This document shows, piece by piece, positions 33,115-41,835 of a DNA stretch of 64,000 bases. Both the position numbers and the translations under genes were made by a program. Numbering within the stretch: the stretch's first letter is position 1; the number at the start of each line of letters is the position of its first letter. Origin of the DNA: CAZWRN01 sp964446685. Its GTDB lineage: Bacteria > Patescibacteriota > Microgenomatia > Daviesbacterales > UBA10151. The notes under the pieces are model-generated. The model worked only from the letters and a program-made list of their open reading frames with translations. It did not search any database and was not told the origin of the DNA. The DNA lies in contig CAYUPO010000006.1 of the NCBI GenBank assembly GCA_964446685.1, positions 13,470 to 77,469 on the forward strand. Direction: 5' to 3'.

Positions 33115-33693
33115 TTAAGAGACCAAAGAATAATGGACTAATTGCTCCTGTATTTCCGGACTTGATTTTGAATTTGCTCCATATAAAACGATTTCAGTAA
33201 TTGGAAAGTTCCATTTAACTTCATTGAACAATTTCGCTATTTCATCCTTGTTCTCCTGGAATTTTTTTTGGGCCACTGAATCTTTAACTGACGCTACCGT
33301 AAGATGAGGCTTAAAACCCAGATCATTATCGTGAGCAGAATATTTTTCTAAGTCAATATTTAATTGTTGATTAAAATTTATCAAATCATCCGGATACTCA
33401 GCATCCAAATAAAGAGTTTTTGGCTGGTCTTGTCCAAAGTAATTAAAACCTCCGACAGTTAGGTGGGCATCTTTTAGTAAAGGAATACACTTACCTACGC
33501 TTATATTAATCTTATTAAGATCCTGTTCCGCTTCTTTTATCAGATAATATAATGTGAGATGCGGGGTTTCTGGATTTACTGTGGGAATGTCTGGATACAT
33601 CAACTGTATCGTTTTTATTAAAATTTTAAATGAATCTAAGTATTTTTCAGGAAGTGGAATTGCTATAAAAAAAGAGGTGTAAACTCTAATCAT
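33115..33693 (-). CDS. 2H phosphoesterase / 2'-5' RNA ligase-like protein
   Basis: Two H-x-(T/S)-x motifs typical of the 2H fold: ETPHLTLYYLIK near residue 45 and GFKPHLTVASVKD near residue 145. The start TSFFIAIPLPEKYLDSFKIL is the normal first strand. At 192 residues it is full length. Relatives hydrolyse or ligate 2'-5' or cyclic phosphodiester bonds in RNA. It is adjacent to a zinc-ribbon protein on the same strand. Confidence 0.88.
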   Translation of the reverse strand: MIRVYTSFFIAIPLPEKYLDSFKILIKTIQLMYPDIPTVNPETPHLTLYYLIKEAEQDLNKINISVGKCIPLLKDAHLTVGGFNYFGQDQPKTLYLDAEYPDDLINFNQQLNIDLEKYSAHDNDLGFKPHLTVASVKDSVAQKKFQENKDEIAKLFNEVKWNFPITEIVLYGANSKSSPEIQEQLVHYSLVS

Positions 33694-33708
33694 TCAATCA
33701 AAATTAGT

Positions 33709-34362
33709 CTATTCAACTGATGAAGTTTTTTTTGATGCTTTAGCTTTTTTTGGAGCTTTAACTGGAGCTTCTTCAACTACTTCGGTACTTTCCTGAGTTA
33801 ATTCTGCTGGTTGGGTCATTTCAACTTCGGTAGCAGTAGGTTCCAGAGTCAGAAGTTTAAGGATTTTATCCAGTTTTCTGTTCAACATTTCAAACTGCTC
33901 ACTTGATACTCCACTGTTTGAATTAGCTGTACTTTCGTTTCTGGCTCTGCTTTCATTACCATTTTTTTCAAAACAGTCACTGCAGTAAACAGGACGTCCG
34001 TCTCTTGGTAAAAATGGAATCTGGCAGTCTTTGCCGCAATTTGCACAAACTGCGTCATGCATCTGTCTTTCAGGGGTACCACCTCTTCGGGAATCCCCTC
34101 TGTCTCTATCTCCCCCAGGTCGTCTAAAGTCTGAGTTGCTGCCACCATCATTGTTTTGTTCTCTGAAGCAGTTGCTGCAAAAAATTGGCCGACTACCGGT
34201 TGGTCTGAATGGCACCTGGCAATTGTTACCGCATTTATCACAAACAGCGTCAAACATTTCACCTCTAGGTACGCCACCTCTTCCACCACTACTACGTCCC
34301 CCGCTATCGCGGCTATCTCGTCTTCCTGAAAATCGACTATTGTTGTTATTAAATCCTGGCAT
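33709..34362 (-). CDS. CxxC-x17-CxxC zinc-ribbon protein with RG-rich start
   Basis: An RG/GR-rich N-terminus (SRFSGRRDSRDSGGRSSG), then two copies of a short zinc ribbon: MFDAVCDKCGNNCQVPFRPT ... IFCSNCF, and MHDAVCANCGKDCQIPFLPR ... VYCSDCF. Each has CxxC-x(about 17)-CxxC. The C-terminus has a coiled segment (EQFEMLNRKLDKILKLL) and a Lys/Ala tail (KAPKKAKASKKTSS). The family is common in candidate phyla; RGG plus zinc ribbon suggests RNA binding. Confidence 0.88.
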   Translation of the reverse strand: MPGFNNNNSRFSGRRDSRDSGGRSSGGRGGVPRGEMFDAVCDKCGNNCQVPFRPTGSRPIFCSNCFREQNNDGGSNSDFRRPGGDRDRGDSRRGGTPERQMHDAVCANCGKDCQIPFLPRDGRPVYCSDCFEKNGNESRARNESTANSNSGVSSEQFEMLNRKLDKILKLLTLEPTATEVEMTQPAELTQESTEVVEEAPVKAPKKAKASKKTSSVE

Positions 34363-34496
34363 AGAGGGAAGTATAACAGATCAGGCTTATAATTGTTGGA
34401 GCAACATTAATCCTATTAATTCTTGTGCCTAAAAGCGATATCAGGTATAGTACCCTTTCGGGCTTTTTTAAGCAGGAATCCCTTTGTACTCTTATT

Positions 34497-34955
34497 ATGG
34501 AATCAAAACTTAGCAAAAATCTTAATAGATTTACGAGAACTGCGCTGATTGGTGCAGTAGCCTTGACTGGGAGCATAGTCTTTTCTGGTGCGCCTGCAGA
34601 GGTCAGTGCACAAACTCCTGAAAAGAAACCGATACCTGTTTTTGTTCCACAACCAGAATGGAAAGAACCAACTGATATAAATCTGATTCTTTCAATGGCA
34701 GCCAAAGAAATGCAAATCAGGGAAGTTTTAGCCCATGAGATTGTTGACTGTGAAAGTAAACATGATCCAACAGCTGTTAACCCATCAGGAGCTAGAGGTT
34801 TATGGCAAATAACACCAGATCATGAAGATAAATTTGCAGCCAGGTCTTGGAATTACTGGAAAGATTGGTCAAATGCTTATCGCAATACCATTGTGGCAAT
34901 CGAGATCAGACGAGGTTTAAGAGGCTTATATAATTGGTCTTGTTTTAGAGGTTAA
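34497..34955 (+). CDS. Secreted lytic-transglycosylase-like protein
   Basis: The start at 34497 gives MESKLSKNLNRF and a signal sequence (TALIGAVALTGSIVFSGAPA, then EVSAQ). The lysozyme-like domain has EIVDCESKHDPTAVNPSG with the catalytic Glu in ESK-like context, and ARGLWQITPDHEDKF. It is short (152 residues), a minimal goose-lysozyme/SLT-type fold. It probably cleaves peptidoglycan outside the cell. Upstream in-frame codons come from the spacer. Confidence 0.8.
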   Translation: MESKLSKNLNRFTRTALIGAVALTGSIVFSGAPAEVSAQTPEKKPIPVFVPQPEWKEPTDINLILSMAAKEMQIREVLAHEIVDCESKHDPTAVNPSGARGLWQITPDHEDKFAARSWNYWKDWSNAYRNTIVAIEIRRGLRGLYNWSCFRG

Positions 34956-34997
34956 AATTCTTACTCCCTCCTTATCAAAAAAATGTATGATATATAG

Positions 34998-35612
34998 ATG
35001 AGCTTTAAGACTGTTTTGTATCTTCTGCTGGGAATAGCTTTGTTAGCCGGACTGCTTTATCTGGTCAGTATTTTCAAAAACGCTTTTCCTCAATCCGGAA
35101 CAACTGTTGATACCAGTCGAACTGCAGTTATAACTGAAATGCGCCAACTTCAAAGGCTGGAGACTGCCCAATTTACAATTGAAAAAGTGATCGAGGCTGG
35201 AACAAACTCTGATAACGCTTTTTCTAAAGTATTATTTGGAGATAGATTGCTACTTATCGCCCATGGACAAATCATAGCCGGTATTGATTTACAAAAACTG
35301 CGCGATGAAGATGTCAAAGTAACAGGTACAGAAGTCACCATGACTCTGCCTGCCCCGGAAATATTGGTTTCAACCATTGATAATAGTCAAACCAAAGTCT
35401 ATGACCGAAATGTTGGATTTCTGACCAAAGGAGATAAAAATCTGGAAGCTGAAGCCAGACAGCAGGCATTAACCTCTATTGAAAAAGCCGCCTGTGAAGG
35501 TAAAATATTGGAACAAGCAGGAGAAAACGCAAAAAAACAACTGACAGTACTTTTGACTGGCTTAGGATTTACTAATGTTTCTATTACTATTCCTGCCGGT
35601 AGCTGCAGTTAA
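34998..35612 (+). CDS. DUF4230 family membrane-anchored protein
   Basis: One N-terminal helix (VLYLLLGIALLAGLLYLVSI) followed by a DUF4230 domain: VITEMRQLQRLETAQFTIEK, LFGDRLLLIAHGQIIAGIDL and EVTMTLPAPEILVSTIDNSQ. The C-terminal helix pair (EAEARQQALTSIEKAACEGK) completes the family pattern. 204 residues. Function unknown; predicted surface exposed. Confidence 0.85.
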   Translation: MSFKTVLYLLLGIALLAGLLYLVSIFKNAFPQSGTTVDTSRTAVITEMRQLQRLETAQFTIEKVIEAGTNSDNAFSKVLFGDRLLLIAHGQIIAGIDLQKLRDEDVKVTGTEVTMTLPAPEILVSTIDNSQTKVYDRNVGFLTKGDKNLEAEARQQALTSIEKAACEGKILEQAGENAKKQLTVLLTGLGFTNVSITIPAGSCS

Positions 35613-35630
35613 CTTCCTGATATTAGATTT

Positions 35631-35801
35631 ATGGATGCAGAAAAAGAGTTCCCCCCACTAAAAATGAATTATCCCCGCCAAGACAAAGAAAATTCGGTAA
35701 TAATCCAGTGGCGTACTTATTTAGAATCCAAGGGATTTACTCAAGGAGAAGCCAATAGTCTTATTTTCTTAAAATGGTCTCATAGCAGAAGATTTAGATG
35801 A
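35631..35801 (+). CDS. Small hypothetical protein (56 aa)
   Basis: MDAEKEFPPLKMNYPRQDKE continues to WRTYLESKGFTQGEANSLIF. The stop overlaps the methyltransferase ATG as ATGA (35798-35801), which argues that it is translated. No family recognised; it may assist the downstream enzyme. Confidence 0.5.
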   Translation: MDAEKEFPPLKMNYPRQDKENSVIIQWRTYLESKGFTQGEANSLIFLKWSHSRRFR

Positions 35802-36373
35802 ACCATCAGGATTATGTGAATTTAATAAAAAATGCTGTTCCAAACACTGCTGGAGTATGGGTAGATTTGGGTTCTGGAGAAGGCGCATTTACCCTTGCAT
35901 TAGTCGAATTACTCCATTCTGGATCTAAAATATACTCTATTGATCAGAATAGCGCCTCACTAAAGGCACAGGAAGCTAAATTTAGGACTCTTTTTCCTCT
36001 TTTCACTATTTATTTTCACACTGGTGATTTTACTTCTCCCTTGACACTTCACGCTTTACCCTTATTAGATGGCATACTAATGGCTAATTCTTTGCATTTT
36101 ATAGAAGATAAAGTTCCTGTTTTGAAAAATCTTAAAAAACTTCTGAAGCCTGGCGGCAGATTGGTAATAGTTGAATATAACGTAGATACAGGAAACCACT
36201 GGGTTCCCTACCCTTTTTCTTTTGCAACATTTAAAGAATTGGCAACTAAAGCCGGCTTTAAAGAAGTACAACTTGCAGGAAAAACGCCTTCAGTGTTTTT
36301 AAATCAAATGTACTGCGCCTACACCTATACAAAATGTAACTCCGTCATTCTGAGCGAAGCGAAGAATCTCTGA
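35798..36373 (+). CDS. Class I SAM-dependent methyltransferase
   Basis: The SAM motif GVWVDLGSGEGAFTLAL, then the acidic loop IYSIDQNSASLKAQE, LDGILMANSLHF and LLKPGGRLVIVEYN are the standard motif order. 191 residues. The substrate is unknown. The last ten residues SVILSEAKNL come from a palindromic repeat (36344-36433) into which the gene has run, so the original stop was probably lost. Confidence 0.9.
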   Translation: MNHQDYVNLIKNAVPNTAGVWVDLGSGEGAFTLALVELLHSGSKIYSIDQNSASLKAQEAKFRTLFPLFTIYFHTGDFTSPLTLHALPLLDGILMANSLHFIEDKVPVLKNLKKLLKPGGRLVIVEYNVDTGNHWVPYPFSFATFKELATKAGFKEVQLAGKTPSVFLNQMYCAYTYTKCNSVILSEAKNL

Positions 36374-36433
36374 ACTTGTTTCAGATCCTGGACCTCGCAT
36401 TCGCGAGAGATCCTTCACGTTGTTCAGGATGAC
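36344..36433. repeat. Palindromic element of the GTCATTCTGAG/GGATGAC type
   Basis: Starts GTCATTCTGAGCGAAGCG and ends GTTCAGGATGAC. The gene at 35798 ends inside it. Related sites: 53457-53598, 56331-56357. Confidence 0.75.
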
Positions 36434-36457
36434 AAAACAGAAATTAAAAGTTTATCT

Positions 36458-37549
36458 TTATTCTAGGTAGTCGCGGAGTTTTTTGGCTCGGGTTGGATGT
36501 TTTAGTTTTCTGACTGCTTTGGCTTCGATCTGTCTGATACGTTCACGGGTCACACCAAACTCTTTTCCAACCTCTTCCAGTGTTCTCTGCTTGCCATCTT
36601 CCAGTCCAAAACGCAGTTGAAGAACTCTTTTTTCCCGGGGAGATAATGTGTTCAATACATCGTCTAAATGCTCTTTTAACAACTCTCTTGTAGCCTGTTC
36701 TTCTGGTCTGGATTTCTCATCAGGGATGAAGTCACCTAAAGCTGAATCATCTTCATCGCCAACTGGTGTGGCAAGGGATGTTGGTTCCTGGGAAACTTTG
36801 ACGATCTCCCGGGCTTTGGCTGGATCGATACCAAGTGCTTCTGCTACCTCTTCCGGAGATGGTTCACGGCCTAACTCCTGCATCAGACGGCGCTGAGTTC
36901 TGTTAAAGCGGTTGATTGTTTCAACCATATGTACTGGAATTCGGATAGTTCTGGCCTGATCAGCGATAGCCCTGGTAATAGCTTGCCTGATCCACCAGGT
37001 AGCGTAAGTTGAAAACTTGTAACCACGTCTCCAATCATATTTTTCAACCGCCCGCATTAAGCCAATATTCCCCTCTTCAATCAGATCCAGCAGAGACATA
37101 CCACGCCCGACATATTTTTTAGCAATAGACACTACCAAACGCAAATTAGCTGAGATCAATTGGTGTTTTGCTGGAAGCTGACCCTCTTCTACTCTTTTGG
37201 CCAGATCAATTTCCTGTGCAGCATTCAAAAGTGGTACTTTTCCAATATCGCGAAGGTATTGTCTGACAGGATCGGTGACGGACCCTTCATCCAAAGCGGC
37301 AAGAACTTCAAGTTCGCGCTCAAGATCAGTAGTGGATTTAACCTCATCAACTTCTTCAGTGGTAGTTTCAAAAACATCGACACCGTTTTCAATCAATTTG
37401 AGGTAAAATTCATCAAGTTCCTGGACCACATCTTCCGGTTTAGGAAAAACCTGTAAAATCTCTTCCTGAGTAACAAAACCCCGCTCTTTTCCCAGCTTTA
37501 GCAGCTTTTTGTCATCCATATTTGCTGTTTTAGATAGTCGTTTTGCCAT
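36458..37549 (-). CDS. rpoD: Primary RNA polymerase sigma factor (RpoD/SigA)
   Basis: Sigma-70 regions in order: a short region 1.1-like start (KLLKLGKERGFVTQEEILQV), region 1.2 DPVRQYLRDIGKVPLLNAAQ, region 2 VSIAKKYVGRGMSLLDLIEE and KFSTYATWWIRQAITRAIAD, region 3 HMVETINRFNRTQRRLMQEL, region 4 LSPREKRVLQLRFGLEDGK and GVTRERIRQIEAKAVRKLKH. At 363 residues it is a compact primary sigma without a long non-conserved insert. It lies downstream of dnaG on the same strand, the classic dnaG-rpoD order, with a repeat-filled spacer between. Confidence 0.97.
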   Translation of the reverse strand: MAKRLSKTANMDDKKLLKLGKERGFVTQEEILQVFPKPEDVVQELDEFYLKLIENGVDVFETTTEEVDEVKSTTDLERELEVLAALDEGSVTDPVRQYLRDIGKVPLLNAAQEIDLAKRVEEGQLPAKHQLISANLRLVVSIAKKYVGRGMSLLDLIEEGNIGLMRAVEKYDWRRGYKFSTYATWWIRQAITRAIADQARTIRIPVHMVETINRFNRTQRRLMQELGREPSPEEVAEALGIDPAKAREIVKVSQEPTSLATPVGDEDDSALGDFIPDEKSRPEEQATRELLKEHLDDVLNTLSPREKRVLQLRFGLEDGKQRTLEEVGKEFGVTRERIRQIEAKAVRKLKHPTRAKKLRDYLE

Positions 37550-37885
37550 ATATTTTTAAGTTTTCCAAGATACAAATGATCAAGTAAGGTTCTTTCGTTT
37601 AATTATTTCAAAATTGAACTTTGTTTGTTACTTGTTATTTGTTTCTTGGTCATTATTGTGTGGATGAAGATACTGAAGGGCCATGCCTGTATCACCGCTC
37701 ATCCTGCGTATGACCAAGTCAGATTGCCAAAAAGAAGCGCACATAAATGTGCCTCAAGAAGCTATTGTAACCTATAGATACCTCCTGTTCAAGAGCCAAT
37801 ATGAGTAAAATTCGAATATCGAAGCACTAAATTCTAGACAATATCAAATAACTAAAAATAAGAATATCAAAACGCATACCCATCC

Positions 37886-38011
37886 CGTCATTGCGAGGAA
37901 TGAGTCATCGAACGACGAAGCAATCTTGCCTAAATTTTAATTACTAATTGTAGAAGTCCCGCAGTTTAGATTGCCGCGCGTTAATTCTTAGTTCATTCGC
38001 TCGCAATGACG
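37886..38011. repeat. Dispersed palindromic element, copy B
   Basis: CGTCATTGCGAGGAATGAG ... TTCGCTCGCAATGACGG with GATTGCCGCGCGTTAATTCT in the inner part, as in copies A and C. It lacks the internal CCACGATCAG/TGATTGTGG hairpin. The rest of the rpoD-dnaG spacer (37550-37885 and 38012-38110) shows no gene I can support. Confidence 0.85.
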
Positions 38012-38110
38012 GAACGTCCTGTGGGCAATGAAGGAAACCTTCTTGCTTGCTTCCCCCCCTGAGGGGGAAGGAATAAGGCAGGAACTGAGGGTTTAGAATT
38101 TAGACTTTCT

Positions 38111-39919
38111 CTAAAGGTTTCTTAATTTGACTGATAAATCCCGGAATCTTTTATTTAGCGTCTCCAGTGACTCGGCTTTGTCAAATTCCTGGGCATTTTT
38201 TATTTGCAGGGAAAGCTTTTCCAGGGAAGCTTTGATGAGCATTTTTTTAAGTTCAGCAATGACTGTTTCGATCTCTTTTTGCCAGGCTCCCCCCATCTCC
38301 AGTTTCTCATCTATTTCCATCAGATAGAGCCTGTCAATGGTTGGTATCAACTCGTTTGGCAGTGTTTTAGTAAAGTCAGAGATTTTAAAACTTTTTCCTT
38401 TAAAAGAAATAGTATCCAGGAAGATCACTAACATGACATATAGCTGTTTTAGCTCTTCCTGGGTAAAGAGAGTTTCCGGAAAATTTGGAACATAGGTGTG
38501 CTCAGACGGGATATGAGTTAATAAAGCTATCAGGTACTCCTCCAGCAATTTACGCCGGCTGGTGGTCTTGGCTATGGTGTCGGTTCTGGGGGTAGGAAGA
38601 GCCTGAACCGGAGCTTTAGGCAGGCTGGTAGTAGAAATAGTGATGGTTTTAGATAAATTGTTAGTGTAATTTTCCAGCTCCTGCCTGATAAACTCGTCTT
38701 TGACCATTAACATCGCTGAGAGACGCTCAATATAATGTTCTTTGACAATTGGATCACTGATTTTATTCCAGATTGGCAACAATTCGGCCATAATCGAACG
38801 TTTGTCAGATGCTTTTTTGGCATCAAACCGCTTGCCGGTTGATTCCAGGTAATAATCATAGATTGGAGTGGCATTTTTAACAGCTTCTTCCCAGATCTGC
38901 GGATTTTTTAATACAGTTTCAGCGGTATCTTTTGCTCCTTCTATCTGAATTACTTTAAGATTCAGGCCGGCTCTGTCTGCCATTTCTATCCCCCTTCTGG
39001 CTGCTGCATCTCCGGCCAGATCAGTGTCAAAACAGAGAGATAAGGTGTCTGTATACTTTTTTAAAGTTTCGATATGCTCCTCAGTAAAGGCTGTTCCTTT
39101 CGAAGCGACGACATTTTTTACTCCCGACTGATAGGACATTAACATGTCCAGTTCACCCTCTACAATGATCGCTTCGTTTTTTTGTTTGATAGCGCTTTTA
39201 GTTAAATTAAGACCTAACAAGAATCTTCGTTTATCAAATAACTGAGTTTGGGGTGTATTGATGTATTTTGGCTCCTCTTTACCCAGAACCCTTCCTGAAA
39301 AGCCGATTATCCGCTCTCTGACATCCACCAGAGGAAACATGATTCTTCCCCGGAAGCGATCATAGCATCCGCTGTTAGATGGCACACAAAGACCTGCATC
39401 AACCATTTGTTGGACCGAGTAACCCCTTTTTTTCAGGAATTTGGTCAGAGTATCCCAACTTTGAGGTGCGTACCCAATGTTAAAGGTTTTGATTGTCTCG
39501 TCAGTCAATCCTCTTTTATGTAAATACTCTAAAGCAGCCTTTCCAATCTTATTCTCAGTCAGTAAGAAGTTAAAAAGCTGAGCGGCTTTTTGATTGGCGG
39601 CAAATAAAGGTTCTTTGGTATCAACCTCTTTTTTGTTGGATTTTTTGAGAGTTACTCCGGCTTTTTGGGCTAAGATTTCTAAAGCATCTTTAAAATCTAA
39701 AGAATCTTTCTCCATTAAAAACTTAAAATGATCCCCTCCCCTGCCACAGCCAAAACAATGCCATATTCCTCTTTCGGGAGAGACCATAAAAGATGGGGTA
39801 TGTTCACCATGAAAGGGACAGTTGGCTTTGTAGTTCACTCCAGCTTTTTTTAAAGTGATATATTCACCAATCAGATCAGTAATATTTATCTTAGATTTAA
39901 TGAGTTCAATGTCGTCCAT
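38111..39919 (-). CDS. dnaG: DNA primase DnaG
   Basis: CHC2 zinc-finger domain: YKANCPFHGEHTPSFMVSP and IWHCFGCGRGGDHFKFLME. RNA-polymerase/Toprim core: IIGFSGRVLGKEEPKYINTP, AIIVEGELDMLMSYQSGVK, LSLCFDTDLAGDAAARRGIE. The C-terminal third (about 430-602) is the DnaB-binding region. The ATG at 39919 gives MDDIELIKSKINITDLIGEY, the normal primase start; an ATG 21 bases upstream lies in a repeat. 602 residues. It makes RNA primers at replication forks. Confidence 0.96.
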   Translation of the reverse strand: MDDIELIKSKINITDLIGEYITLKKAGVNYKANCPFHGEHTPSFMVSPERGIWHCFGCGRGGDHFKFLMEKDSLDFKDALEILAQKAGVTLKKSNKKEVDTKEPLFAANQKAAQLFNFLLTENKIGKAALEYLHKRGLTDETIKTFNIGYAPQSWDTLTKFLKKRGYSVQQMVDAGLCVPSNSGCYDRFRGRIMFPLVDVRERIIGFSGRVLGKEEPKYINTPQTQLFDKRRFLLGLNLTKSAIKQKNEAIIVEGELDMLMSYQSGVKNVVASKGTAFTEEHIETLKKYTDTLSLCFDTDLAGDAAARRGIEMADRAGLNLKVIQIEGAKDTAETVLKNPQIWEEAVKNATPIYDYYLESTGKRFDAKKASDKRSIMAELLPIWNKISDPIVKEHYIERLSAMLMVKDEFIRQELENYTNNLSKTITISTTSLPKAPVQALPTPRTDTIAKTTSRRKLLEEYLIALLTHIPSEHTYVPNFPETLFTQEELKQLYVMLVIFLDTISFKGKSFKISDFTKTLPNELIPTIDRLYLMEIDEKLEMGGAWQKEIETVIAELKKMLIKASLEKLSLQIKNAQEFDKAESLETLNKRFRDLSVKLRNL

Positions 39920-39924
39920 AGGAG

Positions 39925-39995
39925 TTGAGATACGCAACATGCAATACGCAAAACGAAATTTTTTCGTATCTCGTGTCTCGTGTTGCGTGTCACCT
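39925..39995. repeat. Inverted repeat upstream of dnaG
   Basis: GAGATACGCAACATGCAATACG pairs imperfectly with CGTATCTCGTGTCTCGTGTTGCGTG. It may fold into a long hairpin just 5' of dnaG. Confidence 0.55.
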
Positions 39996-40057
39996 CTAAG
40001 AATTTACAAGGGATAAGCGGATTTTAGCCCAAAAGAAAACCGAAAGCAAACATAGTT

Positions 40058-41488
40058 TTATTTAACCCAAATACAGTAAATTGATGTTCCGGGAATTAGC
40101 ATTTGAGCGAGAATAGATTTATCTTTTTCAAATTCCGATTTATTTGCTTCACTAACATAATGCATTAATTGTCTTCTCTCAGATTCCTGATTAGGGTTTA
40201 AAATCTGGATTTTAAAGCTCGGATTTTCTTCTCCTGCCCATTTAGCTAAATTAAATGCCCCAATTGGAATATGAATAAACCGATCATTAGGTAAGCCAAC
40301 GGATATATTTAAAACCGGGGCGGTCTCGTTATCAAATTTATCAGGAATGAATAGGCCTTTATCCAATTGAATCGGCAATTCGCTGGAAGCTGCTACTTGA
40401 GTTTTTTGTAAGTATTTATCTTTATAATAATTGGGTGAGGATGAATGAGAGCGATAGAATGCTACAGGAACCATTAATGGTTCATTATTTAAATACGTAA
40501 GAGCAATATTTGAATTTTCCGGTAACTCACCCCAAACCGAAGTAATATTGTCTGATCTATCTTTACTCTGCCTAACCCCTATACCTCTTTCATCAGTATA
40601 GTATCCTCTCACATTTTTAGCTTTTATTTTTTGTAAAAAAGCTCCAGCCCAGGCAGAATCACCTTCTAATCCTCCATTTACTGTCAGGTCAGGAATTTTT
40701 AACTGAGGGTCTTTTTCGTGAAGATCCTGAACATACTCATCCGGCCAATTATAAAGTTGATGCATCCATTCATGAATTAAACCCTCATCAATTAAGACAT
40801 TATTTCCGTTCTTTTTAATGGAACGGATAAATCCGGAAGCGGTGTAATTCTTGGTTTGGGGATGTATATCTCCTCGATAGTCAAAATCCATAAACCAGTT
40901 TCCATCAACACCCACAGACATAGGTGGCGGATTTTTTTTGGGGTCTTCTGCCAAACTATCATCAACCACAATCACCCGTTTCAAAACTGTTTTAAGATCT
41001 ACTGGATATGGATTTGTTTGGATTTTTCTATTCATTTCTGTAATATTTGCATCTATCCAATCTAATAAATCCAACCCCCCTTGTTCAGCTCCTTGAGCAA
41101 ATTTTTCCCATACTCTTTTGGTTACAGAAAGCTGTAGCAGGCGTTCATTTAATGGGGCTATTAATCGATATTTTTCAAATCGATTTTTTGGATTTTGGAG
41201 AAGATCCGGATAAAGCTGTTTTATCTGCAGATCAATATTCTGATTTAATTTTTTTTCAAATTGAATGAACTCATCACTTGTTTTCAGTGGAGATTTCAAA
41301 CCAAAAACTTCAACACCTTTGATTATTTCTGATTCGATATTACCTGTTGGTTTGTTCTCAATCTGGGATAAAACATTTCTAGTTTCAATTCCAGCCAATG
41401 CCAAAGATCCAGCAGAAGCTAAACTATATTTACCAAACTGTCTTCTGGAAAATTTTTTTATTTCGCTCACCAGTTCATTATAAAACAA
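40058..41488 (-). CDS. Tat-signal secreted zinc metalloprotease-like protein
   Basis: The N-terminus KKFSRRQFGKYSLASAGSLA carries a twin-arginine motif (SRRQFGK) followed by a weakly hydrophobic stretch and a possible cleavage site. About residue 245 is GLIHEWMHQLYNWPDEY, an HExxH zincin site with downstream acidic residues. The rest of the 476 residues (for example VDGNWFMDFDYRGDIHPQTK) is not recognised. It is probably a folded, exported metalloenzyme. The Tat apparatus itself is not in the window. Confidence 0.7.
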   Translation of the reverse strand: MFYNELVSEIKKFSRRQFGKYSLASAGSLALAGIETRNVLSQIENKPTGNIESEIIKGVEVFGLKSPLKTSDEFIQFEKKLNQNIDLQIKQLYPDLLQNPKNRFEKYRLIAPLNERLLQLSVTKRVWEKFAQGAEQGGLDLLDWIDANITEMNRKIQTNPYPVDLKTVLKRVIVVDDSLAEDPKKNPPPMSVGVDGNWFMDFDYRGDIHPQTKNYTASGFIRSIKKNGNNVLIDEGLIHEWMHQLYNWPDEYVQDLHEKDPQLKIPDLTVNGGLEGDSAWAGAFLQKIKAKNVRGYYTDERGIGVRQSKDRSDNITSVWGELPENSNIALTYLNNEPLMVPVAFYRSHSSSPNYYKDKYLQKTQVAASSELPIQLDKGLFIPDKFDNETAPVLNISVGLPNDRFIHIPIGAFNLAKWAGEENPSFKIQILNPNQESERRQLMHYVSEANKSEFEKDKSILAQMLIPGTSIYCIWVK

Positions 41489-41582
41489 TAAGAGTTCCGA
41501 AAAGTTAATAATTGAGCTATAATCAGCTTCGGAAGTTCTGATTTCAGCTGATTCTGCTGATTTTTCGGATATATCCGTACTA

Positions 41583-41667
41583 GGAGAGGTCGCATAGTGG
41601 TCTAGTGCGCACGCTTGGAAAGCGTGTATACCGCAAGGTATCGAGGGTTCAAATCCCTCCCTCTCCG
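41583..41667 (+). tRNA. tRNA-Ser(GGA)
   Basis: Acceptor GGAGAGG/CCTCTCC, discriminator G, anticodon arm CACGC-TTGGAAA-GCGTG (GGA), a long variable arm TACCGCAAGGTA typical of Ser, T-arm GAGGG-TTCAAAT-CCCTC. CCA is not encoded. It is followed by a structured trailer element. Confidence 0.95.
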
Positions 41668-41677
41668 CATAATTTCT

Positions 41678-41768
41678 TTGAGCAAATAAACTGCTTTATT
41701 TGCGGATGGATTTGAAGGGTTTGGCGTTGTGCGATTGCGCCGACAAACACTCAAATCCCTACCTCTCC
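41678..41768 (+). repeat. tRNA-Ser trailer element, copy 1
   Basis: After the tRNA: hairpin GCAAATAAA-CTGC-TTTATTTGC, then nested stems GGATTTGA...TCAAATCC and GTTTG...CAAAC, then ACTCAAATCCCTACCTCTCC, which repeats the tRNA 3' end. The same element follows tRNA-Ser(ACT) at 50012-50102 in the opposite orientation. Confidence 0.75.
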
Positions 41769-41835
41769 GCTATTTTTCAAGGGTAAATCAACTACTTTGC
41801 TTGTATTTTAAGTTCAAAAGTACTACATTAATCCT

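Noticed and set aside
37628..37744. A 38-codon frame on the minus strand upstream of rpoD (starting MCASFWQSDL).
   Set aside because: No ribosome-binding site, no recognised similarity and a low-complexity end (HNNDQETNNK); it may be chance.
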